Assembly: GCF_002220095.1 (NCBI RefSeq)
Contig: NZ_CP022372.1
Coordinates: 1,088,501-1,152,500, forward strand
Direction of reading: 5' to 3'
Origin: Bosea sp. AS-1
Lineage (GTDB): Bacteria > Pseudomonadota > Alphaproteobacteria > Rhizobiales > Beijerinckiaceae
Length of the DNA stretch: 64,000 nt
Program-made: the position numbers and the translations under genes
The notes under the pieces: model-generated
Database searches by the model: none
The model's input: only the letters and a program-made list of their open reading frames with translations
What the model was told of the DNA's origin: nothing
Part shown: piece after piece, positions 26,348 through 34,920 of the stretch
Position numbering within the stretch: the first letter of the stretch is position 1
Layout: each line of letters opens with the position of its first letter

Positions 26348-26716
26348 ATGAGTTCCTATATTCCCTTGATCCTGTTCACGGTGCTGACCAATGCGGCGGC
26401 GCAGTTGATGTTGAAGCGGGGCATGAGCGGCCTCGGCGGTTTCGATCTCGCCCGCGACGGAGTTGTCGGGACGGTGTTCCGTGTCGTCTTCAATCCCTTC
26501 GTCTTCGCAGGGCTCTGCACCTTCGTCATCAGCATGGTCTCGCATCTGATCGTGCTCTCGAAAGTGCAGATCAGCTATGCCTATCCATTCCTGAGCCTCG
26601 CCTATGTCGTGGTCGCGGCCTATGCCTATTTCATCTTCCATGAGGATCTGAGCCCGAGCCGTATCGCCGGCATCGGCTTCATCGTCATCGGCACTGTTTT
26701 CATCGCACAAAGCTGA
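26348..26716 (+). CDS. EamA/SMR-type small membrane transporter
   Basis: A 122-residue protein with four predicted membrane helices. The N-terminal NAAAQLMLKRGM and the ISYAYPFLSLAYV and AGIGFIVIGTVFI segments fit the small multidrug resistance / EamA half-size family. This family includes ArnE/ArnF-like flippase subunits for undecaprenyl-linked sugars. It works as a dimer. The ORF extends upstream to 26213, but the family start is MSSYIPL at 26348. It is followed by a 39-codon gene, an SDR and an aminotransferase in one tight operon, which favours an envelope-building role over drug export. Confidence 0.82.
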   Translation: MSSYIPLILFTVLTNAAAQLMLKRGMSGLGGFDLARDGVVGTVFRVVFNPFVFAGLCTFVISMVSHLIVLSKVQISYAYPFLSLAYVVVAAYAYFIFHEDLSPSRIAGIGFIVIGTVFIAQS

Positions 26717-26724
26717 GGGAGATC

Positions 26725-26844
26725 ATGGACCTGATCGTTCGTTTGTTCCTGCGTCTCGGCGCGCTGTTCGCGGTGCAGCCTGACGCCACGCTCAAGCCGG
26801 TTCCCGTGCCGGCGAGGGTGCGCCAGCCGCGCCTGTTCCGCTGA
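26725..26844 (+). CDS. 39-residue protein in the transporter-SDR-aminotransferase operon
   Basis: A short ORF with a strong GAGGGAG ribosome-binding site that overlaps the stop of the transporter gene. It ends 11 bases before the SDR start. The peptide has an amphipathic start (MDLIVRLFLRLGALFAV) and a basic Pro/Arg tail (PVPARVRQPRLFR). The tight fit and good ribosome-binding site argue that it is translated. No family is recognised. It could be a membrane-edge accessory peptide or just a coupling ORF. Confidence 0.6.
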   Translation: MDLIVRLFLRLGALFAVQPDATLKPVPVPARVRQPRLFR

Positions 26845-26855
26845 GGCCGCCGGGA

Positions 26856-27860
26856 ATGAAACACATCATCATCGGCGGCGACGGCTTCGTCGGCTCGCAT
26901 CTGGCGGCCGATCTCGCGGCACTGGGCGAGACTGTGCTCGTCGCTGACATCGCCAAGAGCAACCACGCGCATTATGCGGCCGTGCCCTTTCACAAGATCG
27001 ACGTGACCAAGGCGGAGAGCGTGGAAAGCCTTCCGCTGGCGCCGGAGGACGTGGTCTACAACCTCTCGGCCAAGATGCTCTCGCCGATCGTGACGCGGGC
27101 GGAGCGGCACGAGTTCTTCTGGCCGGTAAATTACCACGGCACACAGAACATCCTGAGCTGGATGGAGAAGAACGGCGCCGATCGGCTCGTCCATTTCACC
27201 ACCGACATGATCTACGGCCATTCGGTGACGGTGCCGCAGGATGAGACGCACCCGGCGCATCCGCTCGGCGAGTACGGCGAGAGCAAGCTCGCGACCGAGC
27301 GCCTCGCCGAAGAATACCGCGCCAAGGGCTTCAAGATCTCGATCTTCCGTCCGCGGCTGATCATAGGGCCCGGCCGGCTCGGCATCCTGGTCAAGCTGTT
27401 CAAGCTGATCGACCTCAACCTGCCGGTGCCGATGATCGGTGGCGGCAACAACCCCTACCAGTTCATTTCGGTGTTCGACTGCGCCAGTGCCTGCGTCGCG
27501 GCCTGGAAAGCGGGCTTCCCCAACGAGGCCTATAATCTCGGTTCCGATGATCCGCCGCCGGTGAAGAAGCTTCTCGGCGACCTGATCAAGCATGCCGGCT
27601 CGAAGTCGATCCTGCTGCCGACGCCGGCCTCGCTGGTGAAGCTCACCCTCGATGCGCTCGACGCGGTGAACATGCCGATCATGGACCCGGAGCAGTACAA
27701 GATCGCCGACGAGGTCTGTATCCTCGACACCTCCAAGGCCAAGCGCGAACTCGGCTGGCGGCCGCAATACCGCGACGAGGACATGCTGCTCGCCGCCTAT
27801 ACCGAATACCGCAAGGGCAAGGATGCCCTGAAACAGGCGCATAGGAGCCTTGCCGCATGA
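26856..27860 (+). CDS. Extended SDR, NAD-dependent epimerase/dehydratase family
   Basis: A 334-residue Rossmann protein. The nucleotide-binding GGDGFVGSH lies at 7-15, and the catalytic pair Y140 and K144 (EYGESK) has T115/T116 as the likely third residue. ILDTSKAKRELGWRP near the C-terminus is the usual sugar-epimerase tail. Substrates in this family are nucleotide sugars or related polyols; the actual one cannot be read. Its stop overlaps the start of the aminotransferase gene, suggesting that its product is passed on for transamination of a keto group. Confidence 0.9.
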   Translation: MKHIIIGGDGFVGSHLAADLAALGETVLVADIAKSNHAHYAAVPFHKIDVTKAESVESLPLAPEDVVYNLSAKMLSPIVTRAERHEFFWPVNYHGTQNILSWMEKNGADRLVHFTTDMIYGHSVTVPQDETHPAHPLGEYGESKLATERLAEEYRAKGFKISIFRPRLIIGPGRLGILVKLFKLIDLNLPVPMIGGGNNPYQFISVFDCASACVAAWKAGFPNEAYNLGSDDPPPVKKLLGDLIKHAGSKSILLPTPASLVKLTLDALDAVNMPIMDPEQYKIADEVCILDTSKAKRELGWRPQYRDEDMLLAAYTEYRKGKDALKQAHRSLAA

Positions 27861-29305
27861 GCATGCCCGCCTTCAGCCAGGAGGATGCGCCCGTGAGCGG
27901 CTCCCGTCCCCAACTCATCAGCGTCGAGGCCGCCAAGCAACTCGACGCGAGCCAGGTCAAGGACTTCTTCGCCAACCATATCAACCCCGGCCAACTGCAT
28001 TTCCTGAAGCTGCTCGGCTTCGACAGGATCCTCGTCGATCGCGCCGAGGGCATGCACTACATCACCAAGGACGGCCGCAGGATCCTGGATTTCTTCGGCG
28101 GCTTCTGCTCGGTCGCCTTCGGTCACAACCATCCGCGCATCGTCGCGGCCCGGCAGAAGTTCCAGGACGAGAACCGTCATGAGATCTGCATGGCCTTCAT
28201 GTCGCAATACGCGGCGGCGCTGGCGAAGAACCTCGCCACCATCGCGCCGGGCGACCTCGACATGGTCTTTCTCGGCTCGACCGGATCGGAGGCGATGGAG
28301 GCGGCGCTGAAGGTCGCCGAGCAGGCGCAGGGGCCGGGCAAGTCGAAGATCCTGCATGCGGCCAACTCTTTCCACGGCAAGACCAAGGGCGTGCTCTCGG
28401 TCACGGATTCGACGCTCTACCAGTCGCAGTTCAAGTTGGTCGAGAACCGGGTCAAGGTGCCGTTCGGCGATATCGCCGCGGTCAGGCAGGCACTGGAGAG
28501 CGACCCGTCGATCGGCATCGTCGTGATGGAGACGATCCAGGGCGGCGGCGGCATCGTCGAGGCGCCGGATGGCTTCTGGCGTGAGCTGCGCGCGCTTTGC
28601 GACAAGCACGGCGTGCTCTGGATTGCCGACGAGGTACAGTGCGGGCTCGGTCGCACCGGCCAGTTCTTCGCTTTCGAGCGCGACGGCGTCGTGCCGGACG
28701 TGACGGCGCTGGCCAAGGCACTCGGCGGCTCCAAAGCGGCGATGGGCGCGATGATCGCCCGTCGCGAAGTCTACATGAAGGCCTATGGCAAGCCGAAGAC
28801 GGCGCTGATCCATGCGCAGGCAACCTTCGGCGGCATGGGCGAGGCATGCGTCTCGGCGATCGAGGCGCTCAACGTCCTCTATGACGAGGACCTGATGGGC
28901 AATGCCCGGCGCCAGGGCGATTATCTGATCGCCCGCCTCGACGAGCTGCGCGCGAAATATCCGACGCTGCTCAAGGAGATCCGCGGACGCGGCCTGATGA
29001 TCGGCGTCGAGTTCCAGGACATCAGTGAGACCATGCCGTTCGGCGTGAAGCATATGGTCGCGTTGCTCGACGACAAGCTGAAGGGCTCGCTCTGCGGCTT
29101 CGTCGGGGCTCTGCTGCTGAAGGAACACGACGTGCTCGTCGCCTTCACCGAATACAACCGCAACGTCATCCGATTGGAGCCGCCGCTGATCGTCACGCGC
29201 GAGCAATGCGACCAGTTCATCGCGGCGCTGGATGACGTGCTGTCGCGCGGCGTCACGGGCATCGTCACCGGCTATCTGCGCAAGGTCGCTGCCGCGAAGG
29301 GCTGA
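27857..29305 (+). CDS. Class III PLP-dependent aminotransferase
   Basis: A 482-residue fold-type I enzyme. The phosphate-binding region is GSTGSEAMEAALK (140-152), SFHGKT at 171-176, D258 (LWIADEVQ) and the PLP lysine K287 (TALAKALGG). The N-terminal ~45 residues and the C-terminal tail (GYLRKVAAAKG) are family extensions. Members use ornithine, GABA, putrescine or sugar/hopanoid aldehydes; I cannot choose. HpnO, the hopanoid aminotransferase, is one relative to consider. ATGA overlap with the SDR means they work in one pathway. A bidirectional terminator follows. Confidence 0.9.
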   Translation: MSMPAFSQEDAPVSGSRPQLISVEAAKQLDASQVKDFFANHINPGQLHFLKLLGFDRILVDRAEGMHYITKDGRRILDFFGGFCSVAFGHNHPRIVAARQKFQDENRHEICMAFMSQYAAALAKNLATIAPGDLDMVFLGSTGSEAMEAALKVAEQAQGPGKSKILHAANSFHGKTKGVLSVTDSTLYQSQFKLVENRVKVPFGDIAAVRQALESDPSIGIVVMETIQGGGGIVEAPDGFWRELRALCDKHGVLWIADEVQCGLGRTGQFFAFERDGVVPDVTALAKALGGSKAAMGAMIARREVYMKAYGKPKTALIHAQATFGGMGEACVSAIEALNVLYDEDLMGNARRQGDYLIARLDELRAKYPTLLKEIRGRGLMIGVEFQDISETMPFGVKHMVALLDDKLKGSLCGFVGALLLKEHDVLVAFTEYNRNVIRLEPPLIVTREQCDQFIAALDDVLSRGVTGIVTGYLRKVAAAKG

Positions 29306-29328
29306 ATGCCTAGGCAAATGTAAAAAAG

Positions 29329-29352
29329 AGGCCGGCGTGAGCCGGCCTTTTT
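29329..29352. terminator. Bidirectional Rho-independent terminator
   Basis: AGGCCGGC, loop GTGA, GCCGGCCT, then TTTTT on the plus strand; the preceding AAAAAA gives a T-run on the minus strand. It closes the aminotransferase operon from one side and the small secreted-protein gene from the other. Confidence 0.9.
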
Positions 29353-29387
29353 GAGTCTTGGGTCTCGAAACGGGTCTTCCCGGAAAC

Positions 29388-29687
29388 TCAGTAGTAGCCG
29401 CAGACGCGGCGGTAACCGATGACGTTGCCCCAGCGGTCGAAGCGCTCGACGAGGTCGCAGGAGCGGACGGGGGCAGGGGCGGCATAATAGCCGTAGCCAT
29501 AGGCCGGACGAGTGGCGCCGGCGATGATGGCGCCTGCAGCGATTGCGCCGACGACGCCGGCTCCGGCACCCCAGCCGCCGTAGCGGTAGCCCCAGCGCGG
29601 CCGGGCTTCGGCACCCGAAGCGATCACGGTCGTGGCCAGCGTCAGGGCAGCGAGGGTGGCGGTCGTCGCCTTGCGGAACGTCGTCAT
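29388..29687 (-). CDS. Small secreted Gly/Tyr-rich protein
   Basis: A 99-residue protein with a clear signal peptide: basic start (TTFRKATTATL), hydrophobic core and likely cleavage after GAEA (residue 28). The mature part is aromatic and glycine-rich (RPRWGYRYGGWG), holds a hydrophobic Gly/Ala stretch (VVGAIAAGAIIAGA) and ends with VERFDRWGNVIGYRRVCGYY, with two cysteines that could form a disulfide. Such proteins are common in Hyphomicrobiales and are presumed envelope components. Function is unknown. Confidence 0.82.
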   Translation of the reverse strand: MTTFRKATTATLAALTLATTVIASGAEARPRWGYRYGGWGAGAGVVGAIAAGAIIAGATRPAYGYGYYAAPAPVRSCDLVERFDRWGNVIGYRRVCGYY

Positions 29688-29838
29688 GGTCGTCTCTTCC
29701 CTAAGTCTGTCGAGAGCGAACGGCTCGCCCTCCTATGCCGATTGGTCGCGGCAAGCGGCGGGGAGGTTCAAAGAGGCCGTCATTATTTTTCAGGCCCGCC
29801 GGTTGGCTGAGCGAATTGCCCGCCGATCAGGCCCGAAA

Positions 29839-30462
29839 TCAGCCTGTGGTCCCCGCGTAGTAGCGCAGGAGCTTCAGGGCAGCCGGGCTGTCCCAATCGG
29901 CCTCGCCAACGAGATAGCCGACGCTGCGCGTTTCGCGGTCGAGCAGGTAGGTCATCGGCAGACCGTAAAGGGCGAAGGGCGTGGGTTCGGTCGACTTCGG
30001 CCCCGACGCCACGGTACCGGTGGCATCGATGAAGGTCGAGAGGTCGGCGAGCCCGAGCCGTTTGAGATAGGCGGTCACGGTCGCGGGAGACTTGTCGAGA
30101 GACACCGGCGCGACGACGAAGGCCTCGCGCGCAGCCTTCGCTTGCAGCCGCCGCAGAATCGGCAACTCCCGTCGACAGGGCGGACACCAGCTCGCCCAGA
30201 AATTCAGGAGCACGACTTTGCCGCGATAGGCGGAGAGAGGTCTGGTCCTGCCAGCGAGATCGGTCAGCACGAGGGAGCCGGCCTCCTCGGGTGGATCGAG
30301 CTGCACGAACTGCGAGCTTGGTCCTGTAAAGAGCGGAGGCTTCGCACGTGCCGGCGAGGCGGCAATCGGCGAGAGCAGGGTCATGGCGATGGCCTGGCGA
30401 CGAGTCGGCGAGAAGGCAGCGTTCGGCGTCGGTGCCGGCCTGTCTTTCTTGGAAGGAGGCAT
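29839..30462 (-). CDS. TlpA-type thioredoxin-fold protein
   Basis: A 207-residue extracytoplasmic thiol:disulfide protein. The N-terminus has a twin-arginine-like signal (SPTRRQAIAMTLL, 18-30) with a likely cleavage after ARA (40). The thioredoxin fold follows with the active site WCPPC at 92-96 (C93, C96) and a cis-proline region YGLPMTYLLD. These proteins reduce disulfides in periplasmic partners such as cytochrome c or copper centres. It lies 87 bases after the DprE1-like gene in the same direction and could belong to its transcript; partners are unknown. Confidence 0.9.
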   Translation of the reverse strand: MPPSKKDRPAPTPNAAFSPTRRQAIAMTLLSPIAASPARAKPPLFTGPSSQFVQLDPPEEAGSLVLTDLAGRTRPLSAYRGKVVLLNFWASWCPPCRRELPILRRLQAKAAREAFVVAPVSLDKSPATVTAYLKRLGLADLSTFIDATGTVASGPKSTEPTPFALYGLPMTYLLDRETRSVGYLVGEADWDSPAALKLLRYYAGTTG

Positions 30463-30549
30463 GACGCAGCTGCTAGCAGTCTGAGGCTCCGATGGGGAGC
30501 GGAGGCTGCTGCTCCCTCACGGGGCTGTGATGTTCCCGGGGCGTGGCGG

Positions 30550-31863
30550 TTAGCCGCTGCCGACGCGGCGCCAGAAATCGGAGGAGAAGCCGGAATCGAT
30601 ATGGGCGGCGAACGCGCGCCACTGCGGAAAGGATGCCCGGAAGGTCGCCGGGGACATGCGGGCATCCTTGTAGGGATTGACGCGGCCGCCTGCCGCGATC
30701 GCGATCCGGTCGAGCTCCGTCAGCAAGGCCTCGGTGCGGGCGCCACGATTGGCGAAGTCGAGCGTCAGTGTCGCGCCCTGGATCGGGAAGGACATCAATC
30801 CGGGCGAGCGCTTGGCGCCGAAGAGCTTGAGGACGGTCAGGAAAGAGGCTTCGCCGGCTGCAAGCGTCCGCCGCAGCATCTCCTCGACGGCGGAGCGGGC
30901 TTCCGCCATCGGGACGGCGCATTGGAATTGTCGCAGGCCCTGAGGACCATAGACGCGGTTCCAGTCCCGGATGCGGTCGAGCGGGTAGAAGAAGGGGCGG
31001 TAGGGCACCCGGCGCGGCGCCGCGCCACGCGGCTGGCTGTGACGATAGAGCCAGTTGAAGGCGCTGAGCGTCGTCCGGTTGATCAAGGGAAAGGGCGGCC
31101 TGACCGGAAAGCGCAGGTTGCGACCCACCGACGGGGGCAGGAAGCCGTAATCCGGTGCATGATTGGCGCGGAAGAGGACCCCCCGGCCGAGATGACGACC
31201 GCTCGCCAGCGCATCGACCCAGGCGACGGTGTAGTCGTGGGTCGCATCGGAGCTGGCGGCCAGTTCGAAAAAGCCGTCTAGATTGTCGAAATGCAGAATT
31301 TCCTGCTCCATCGCGGCCGAGCGGATTGGCATGAGCTGCAGCGTCACCTGCGTGACCAGCCCTGTCAGCCCGAAACCGCCGATCGTGGCGGCAAAGAGAT
31401 CGGCGTTGATGTCGGGTGCGCAGAGCAGGCTCTGCCCGTCGGAGCGCATCAATTCGAAGGCACGCACATGGCAGCCGAAGGTGCCGGCGCTGTGGTGGTT
31501 CTTGCCGTGCACGTCGTTGGCGAGCGCGCCGCCGATCGTCACGAAGCTGGTTCCCGGCGTCACGGGTGGAAACCAGCCGGCCGGCACGACGATGTCGAGC
31601 AGCCGGTCGAACAGGAGCCCCGGCTCGCAGGTCAGCAGGCCGGTTTCCCGGTCGAAGGCCAGCACCTCGTCGAGCCCGCGCGTATCGATCAGCGTGCCGC
31701 CGTCATTCAGGCAGGAATCGCCATAGGACCGACCGTTGCCATAGGCCAGCACCGGGCTGCGATGACCGGCACGATGTGCGATCCAATCCGCGGCACCGAC
31801 GATCTCGCTGCCGCGTGCCACGAGGCCGCCCCAGGAGCGATACTCGCCGGGCGGGGCCGTCAT
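30550..31863 (-). CDS. DprE1-like FAD-dependent decaprenylphosphoryl-ribose oxidase
   Basis: A 437-residue VAO/PCMH-fold flavoprotein. GNGRSYGDSC (42-51) and NDVHGKNHHSAGTFG (116-130) closely follow the mycobacterial DprE1 motifs; H119 and K121 match the active-site H132 and K134, LKLFG gives the equivalent of K367, and PYKDAR gives K418. DprE1 oxidises decaprenylphosphoryl-ribose to the 2-keto form on the way to the arabinose donor. The position of DprE1 C387 appears to be Thr here (GATLTLDF). Its start overlaps the stop of the UbiA-type gene, its upstream pathway partner. A separate DprE2-type reductase is not in the window. Confidence 0.87.
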   Translation of the reverse strand: MTAPPGEYRSWGGLVARGSEIVGAADWIAHRAGHRSPVLAYGNGRSYGDSCLNDGGTLIDTRGLDEVLAFDRETGLLTCEPGLLFDRLLDIVVPAGWFPPVTPGTSFVTIGGALANDVHGKNHHSAGTFGCHVRAFELMRSDGQSLLCAPDINADLFAATIGGFGLTGLVTQVTLQLMPIRSAAMEQEILHFDNLDGFFELAASSDATHDYTVAWVDALASGRHLGRGVLFRANHAPDYGFLPPSVGRNLRFPVRPPFPLINRTTLSAFNWLYRHSQPRGAAPRRVPYRPFFYPLDRIRDWNRVYGPQGLRQFQCAVPMAEARSAVEEMLRRTLAAGEASFLTVLKLFGAKRSPGLMSFPIQGATLTLDFANRGARTEALLTELDRIAIAAGGRVNPYKDARMSPATFRASFPQWRAFAAHIDSGFSSDFWRRVGSG

Positions 31864-32750
31864 GGCACGACCGTCGCCGCGACCATGATCAGGACCACGA
31901 CCAGGCCCATGACCTGGCTGCGCCAGTCGCGGATCATGAAGATGAGGGGATCGTCGGGCACGAGGCCGCGCCGGGCCAGGAACCAGATTCGGGCCATCTG
32001 GTAGAGGATGATCGGGCAGACGAGCCAGATCAGCTTTGGCTGGCTGTAGAGCTGCTTCACATTGGCGCTGTCGACGTAGAGCGCCATGATGAGGGCGCAG
32101 GTGCAGCCCGAGGCCATGCCGAGCTGGGAGAGGGCCTCGATATCCTCGGCGTGATAGCCGCGCCCCACCTTCTTCAGACCGGACTGATCCTGGGTCAGGC
32201 GCAGTTCCGCATAGCGCTTCACCAGGGCAAGGCTGAGGAACAGGAACATCGCGAAGGCGAGCAGCCAGGAGGAGATCGGGATGGCGGCAGCCGCGTTGCC
32301 GGCCAGAATGCGCAGCGTGTGCATGGCGGCAAGGCCGAGAACGTCGACCAGCAGCTTGCGCTTCAGGACCAGCAGATAGGCCAGCGCCAGGAAGAGATAG
32401 GCCAGCAGCGCGAGCAGGTAGTATTTCGGTTGTGGCACGAGCAGGACGGTGGAGAAGGCGGCGATCAGAAGGATGGGGACCGCGGCATAGGCCTGAGCCG
32501 CCGTGATCTCACCGGCGGCGATGGGGCGCTTGCACTTCGTCGGATGTCTGCGGTCGGCTTCGACGTCCTTGATGTCATTGAGCAGGTAGATCGCCGAGGC
32601 GATCAGGCTGAAGGCCACGAAGGCGACAAGACCGAGCCAGAGCGCTGTCGGATCGAAGACGTCATGGTTGAGTAGGATCGGAACGAAGACCAGCCCGTTC
32701 TTGAGCCAGTGATGTGGCCGCATCGCCCTGATCATTGCGGTCACGGACAT
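31860..32750 (-). CDS. UbiA-family prenyltransferase, decaprenyl-phosphate phosphoribosyltransferase type
   Basis: A 296-residue membrane protein with about eight helices. The first Asp-rich motif N58-D59-x-x-D62-x-x-x-D66 is followed by RRHPTKCKRPIAAG, the pattern of DPPR synthase (Rv3806c type) rather than of quinone or heme prenyltransferases. It would join PRPP to a polyprenyl phosphate. The start is ATG 32750, with GGGGAG 8 bases before it; the open frame to 32867 is not used. The four-base overlap with the DprE1-like gene fixes the pathway assignment. Confidence 0.9.
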   Translation of the reverse strand: MSVTAMIRAMRPHHWLKNGLVFVPILLNHDVFDPTALWLGLVAFVAFSLIASAIYLLNDIKDVEADRRHPTKCKRPIAAGEITAAQAYAAVPILLIAAFSTVLLVPQPKYYLLALLAYLFLALAYLLVLKRKLLVDVLGLAAMHTLRILAGNAAAAIPISSWLLAFAMFLFLSLALVKRYAELRLTQDQSGLKKVGRGYHAEDIEALSQLGMASGCTCALIMALYVDSANVKQLYSQPKLIWLVCPIILYQMARIWFLARRGLVPDDPLIFMIRDWRSQVMGLVVVLIMVAATVVP

Positions 32751-32978
32751 ATCGGGGCTCCCCAGCGCTCCTGCGTCGTCTGCCGTCACGTCGGAAACGC
32801 GAAGAAACGGCGGCCGGCCAAACCGGCGCGGGGGTTGTGGGCGGAAAACCCCTAAGCGGGCGTGCACAGGCTGCCAAAACCGGCAACGAATTCAACGCCA
32901 TGCTTAATGAGCGGCTTCCGCCGATGCGGAAACCGGCCAATCGCAGGGGCGCCGGCGCGCTTTGGTCGGCAGCGCGAT

Positions 32979-33863
32979 CTACACCTTCGCGGTGCTCGCG
33001 GCGGCGTCGATATTGGCCACAAGCTCGGTGTCGAGACCGAGCGATCCGGCGAGACCCGCCAGGAAATCCTTTTCGGCCGGTGTATCCGGATTGATGGCGA
33101 GGCGCGCGGCCACATAGATCTGGGTGGCGAGCTCGGGCGTTTCGGCGGCTTCGGCAAGCTGGTCGATCGAGGCCGGCTTCGCCATCTCCTGAGCGAGCCA
33201 GTCATGCGCCTCGGCGTCGAGCCCTGCCTCCTTCAGCCCGCCGAGAATGGCCTTGCGCTCTTCTGCGTCGATATTGCCGTCGGCGGCCGCGGCAGAGATC
33301 ATGGCGCGGATGAAGGTGAGGGCCGTGGCTTCGGTAGCTGCCTGGGGCTCGAAGCCGGTTCCGGCGGGGGCAGGCAGGATCTGCTGCTGATTGCCGTCAA
33401 GCAGCGGTTTGCCAGCCTGGTAGTTCTGATAGGCCTTGTAGGCGAGGCCACCGATGAGGGCGAGGCCGCCCAGCTTCGCAGCCGAGGCTGCGACGGAACG
33501 GCCGGTGCTGGAGCCGAAAACGAGTGCGCCGAGGCCACCGAGAACGGCCGTCGCCAGGGCGGGATTGTTGGTGAGGGCGCCTTTCGCCTGGGCCAGCAGG
33601 TCGCCGGCCGTCTGGCCGCCGGCTACGCGCCCGAGCGCATCGGTCGCGCCCTGCTGCACGCCCGTCTGCCGGGCGGCATCCCCGAGGCCTTGCGTGGCCT
33701 GGGTCAGAATCTGGCCGGCGAGGCCACCGAGCCCTCCCGAGCGCTGGACCTGTTCGGCCAGACCGCCGAGCACGCCACCCAGGCCGCCCTGCTGACCCGC
33801 CTGCGAAGCGGCCTGACTGCCAGCATTGACCAGGGCATCGAGCAGCGATTTGGCGTTGAACAT
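32979..33863 (-). CDS. DUF533/TerB-like protein
   Basis: A 294-residue protein with a Gly/Gln-rich N-terminal half (GQQGGLGGVLGGLAEQ) that includes a hydrophobic Ala/Gly stretch near 105-130 (AVLGGLGALVFG), followed by a helical TerB-like domain (about 165-290; FIRAMISAAAADGNIDAEERKAIL carries acidic residues of the metal-site kind, split: FIRAMISAAA, ADGNIDAEER). E. coli YebE is the same family; function is unknown. The ATG at 33863 follows GAGGACC. A TTAACCAT motif lies 110 bases upstream on its strand. Confidence 0.87.
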   Translation of the reverse strand: MFNAKSLLDALVNAGSQAASQAGQQGGLGGVLGGLAEQVQRSGGLGGLAGQILTQATQGLGDAARQTGVQQGATDALGRVAGGQTAGDLLAQAKGALTNNPALATAVLGGLGALVFGSSTGRSVAASAAKLGGLALIGGLAYKAYQNYQAGKPLLDGNQQQILPAPAGTGFEPQAATEATALTFIRAMISAAAADGNIDAEERKAILGGLKEAGLDAEAHDWLAQEMAKPASIDQLAEAAETPELATQIYVAARLAINPDTPAEKDFLAGLAGSLGLDTELVANIDAAASTAKV

Positions 33864-33972
33864 CTTGGTCCTCCTCAAAGCTTCCGGCCGACCACAGGCG
33901 CGATCCGACCCGGATCAGCCTTGCAAGGACGGTGCGGTGAGGGCGCAGTTTGCACAGCTTCCCCGCAATGTC

Positions 33973-33990
33973 ATGGTTAACAATCATTAA
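33973..33990 (-). promoter_or_regulatory. TTAACCAT motif with a nearby TTAA
   Basis: On the minus strand TTAACCAT occupies 33980-33973, with another TTAA six bases away (33987-33990). CtrA sites have two TTAA boxes seven bases apart, so the spacing is one base short. It lies about 110 bases upstream of the DUF533 gene. Confidence 0.3.
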
Positions 33991-34107
33991 CAATGAAGTG
34001 CCATTCGCCCCGGCGCGATCGCGAGCGATGGCGGACCCGGAGGACGCATTCGGCTTCGATGGATCGTTCCAGATCCAGCGGCGGCGCGCTTCTGCTCGTC
34101 GCGGTTG

Positions 34108-34920
34108 TCAGGGCGCGAGCTTGCGCATCAGAAGGGGTGCGCCCACGGCCGGATCCTTGCGCCACTGACCATTCTCGAAGATGAGCTCGACGCTGTGGCC
34201 GCGGCGCGCGACGAGCGAGAGGCGCCCGCTGGCATAGCGCCAGCTGACGGGGTCGAAGATCGTGAGTCCGGTATCCTGGCAGCGACCTTCGAATGCTGCC
34301 GCGGCTCCCTGGCCCGCATCCTGCCCGGTCGTCGGGGGCGATAGCAGGAGACGACAGGCCTCGCGGTTCTGCTGGCGCATCAATTGGTAGCGGCCGGGCA
34401 GATCGCCCGGGGCCGGCGCACGCGCCGGGTCGACAACGGTCGGCCGCTGGGCAGCCTCGGCGGGCATCGTGGGGCCCTGCGGGGGCCGGCCAGCGACGCG
34501 CGGATGCCCCTTCGCATCGAGCCGATAGGCCTTGCCGTCGCTGCCCTTGCCATCAAGCCCGGTTTCGGCAGAGCCGGCATGGAAACTCACCAGGACCTTG
34601 CCGGATGCGTCGAGCAGCTGTGGCTGGCTACCGGCGGACAAGGTCCATGCGGTCGCGGTGTCGAGAATGGGCAGGGCGCGTCGGCAAGTCGCCGGGAAGC
34701 GAAGCTGACGCAGATTGCCGGACAACTCCGCGCCGAGCGTGACGGTGCAGCGGCGCGCCGCGCCGGCGAGTTCGAGGTCCCAGGCGCCGAGCCAGCGCCG
34801 GATCGGCTCCGGTGCCTTGTCGGCGCCGCGCGGAAGCGGCACCGTCTGGGCAGCGGCCGGCAGGGCGCCGGCACCGAGCAGGAGGAGCGGCAGAAGCCGC
34901 CGGATCAGGCCTTTTTCCAT
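34108..34920 (-). CDS. Secreted protein with two AprI/Inh-like metalloprotease-inhibitor domains
   Basis: A 270-residue protein with a signal peptide (MEKGLIRRLLPLLLLGAGAL, cleavage near AAA at 23). Two similar regions follow. The first is about 40-115 (LGAWDLELAGAARRC... RFPATCRRALPIL). The second is about 175-260 (LPGRYQLMRQQNREAC... FEGRCQDTGLTIF... WRYASGRLSLVARRG). Each has a paired-cysteine beta-barrel look like the AprI/Inh inhibitors of serralysin-type proteases. A Pro-rich linker joins them. No serralysin is in the window, so the role may be more general. The start overlaps the stop of the dehydrogenase gene by 16 bases. Confidence 0.75.
   Translation of the reverse strand: MEKGLIRRLLPLLLLGAGALPAAAQTVPLPRGADKAPEPIRRWLGAWDLELAGAARRCTVTLGAELSGNLRQLRFPATCRRALPILDTATAWTLSAGSQPQLLDASGKVLVSFHAGSAETGLDGKGSDGKAYRLDAKGHPRVAGRPPQGPTMPAEAAQRPTVVDPARAPAPGDLPGRYQLMRQQNREACRLLLSPPTTGQDAGQGAAAAFEGRCQDTGLTIFDPVSWRYASGRLSLVARRGHSVELIFENGQWRKDPAVGAPLLMRKLAP

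Noticed and set aside
27797..29614. A 605-codon minus-strand frame opposite the class III aminotransferase
   Set aside because: Antisense shadow; the plus-strand enzyme shows all catalytic motifs and a terminator.
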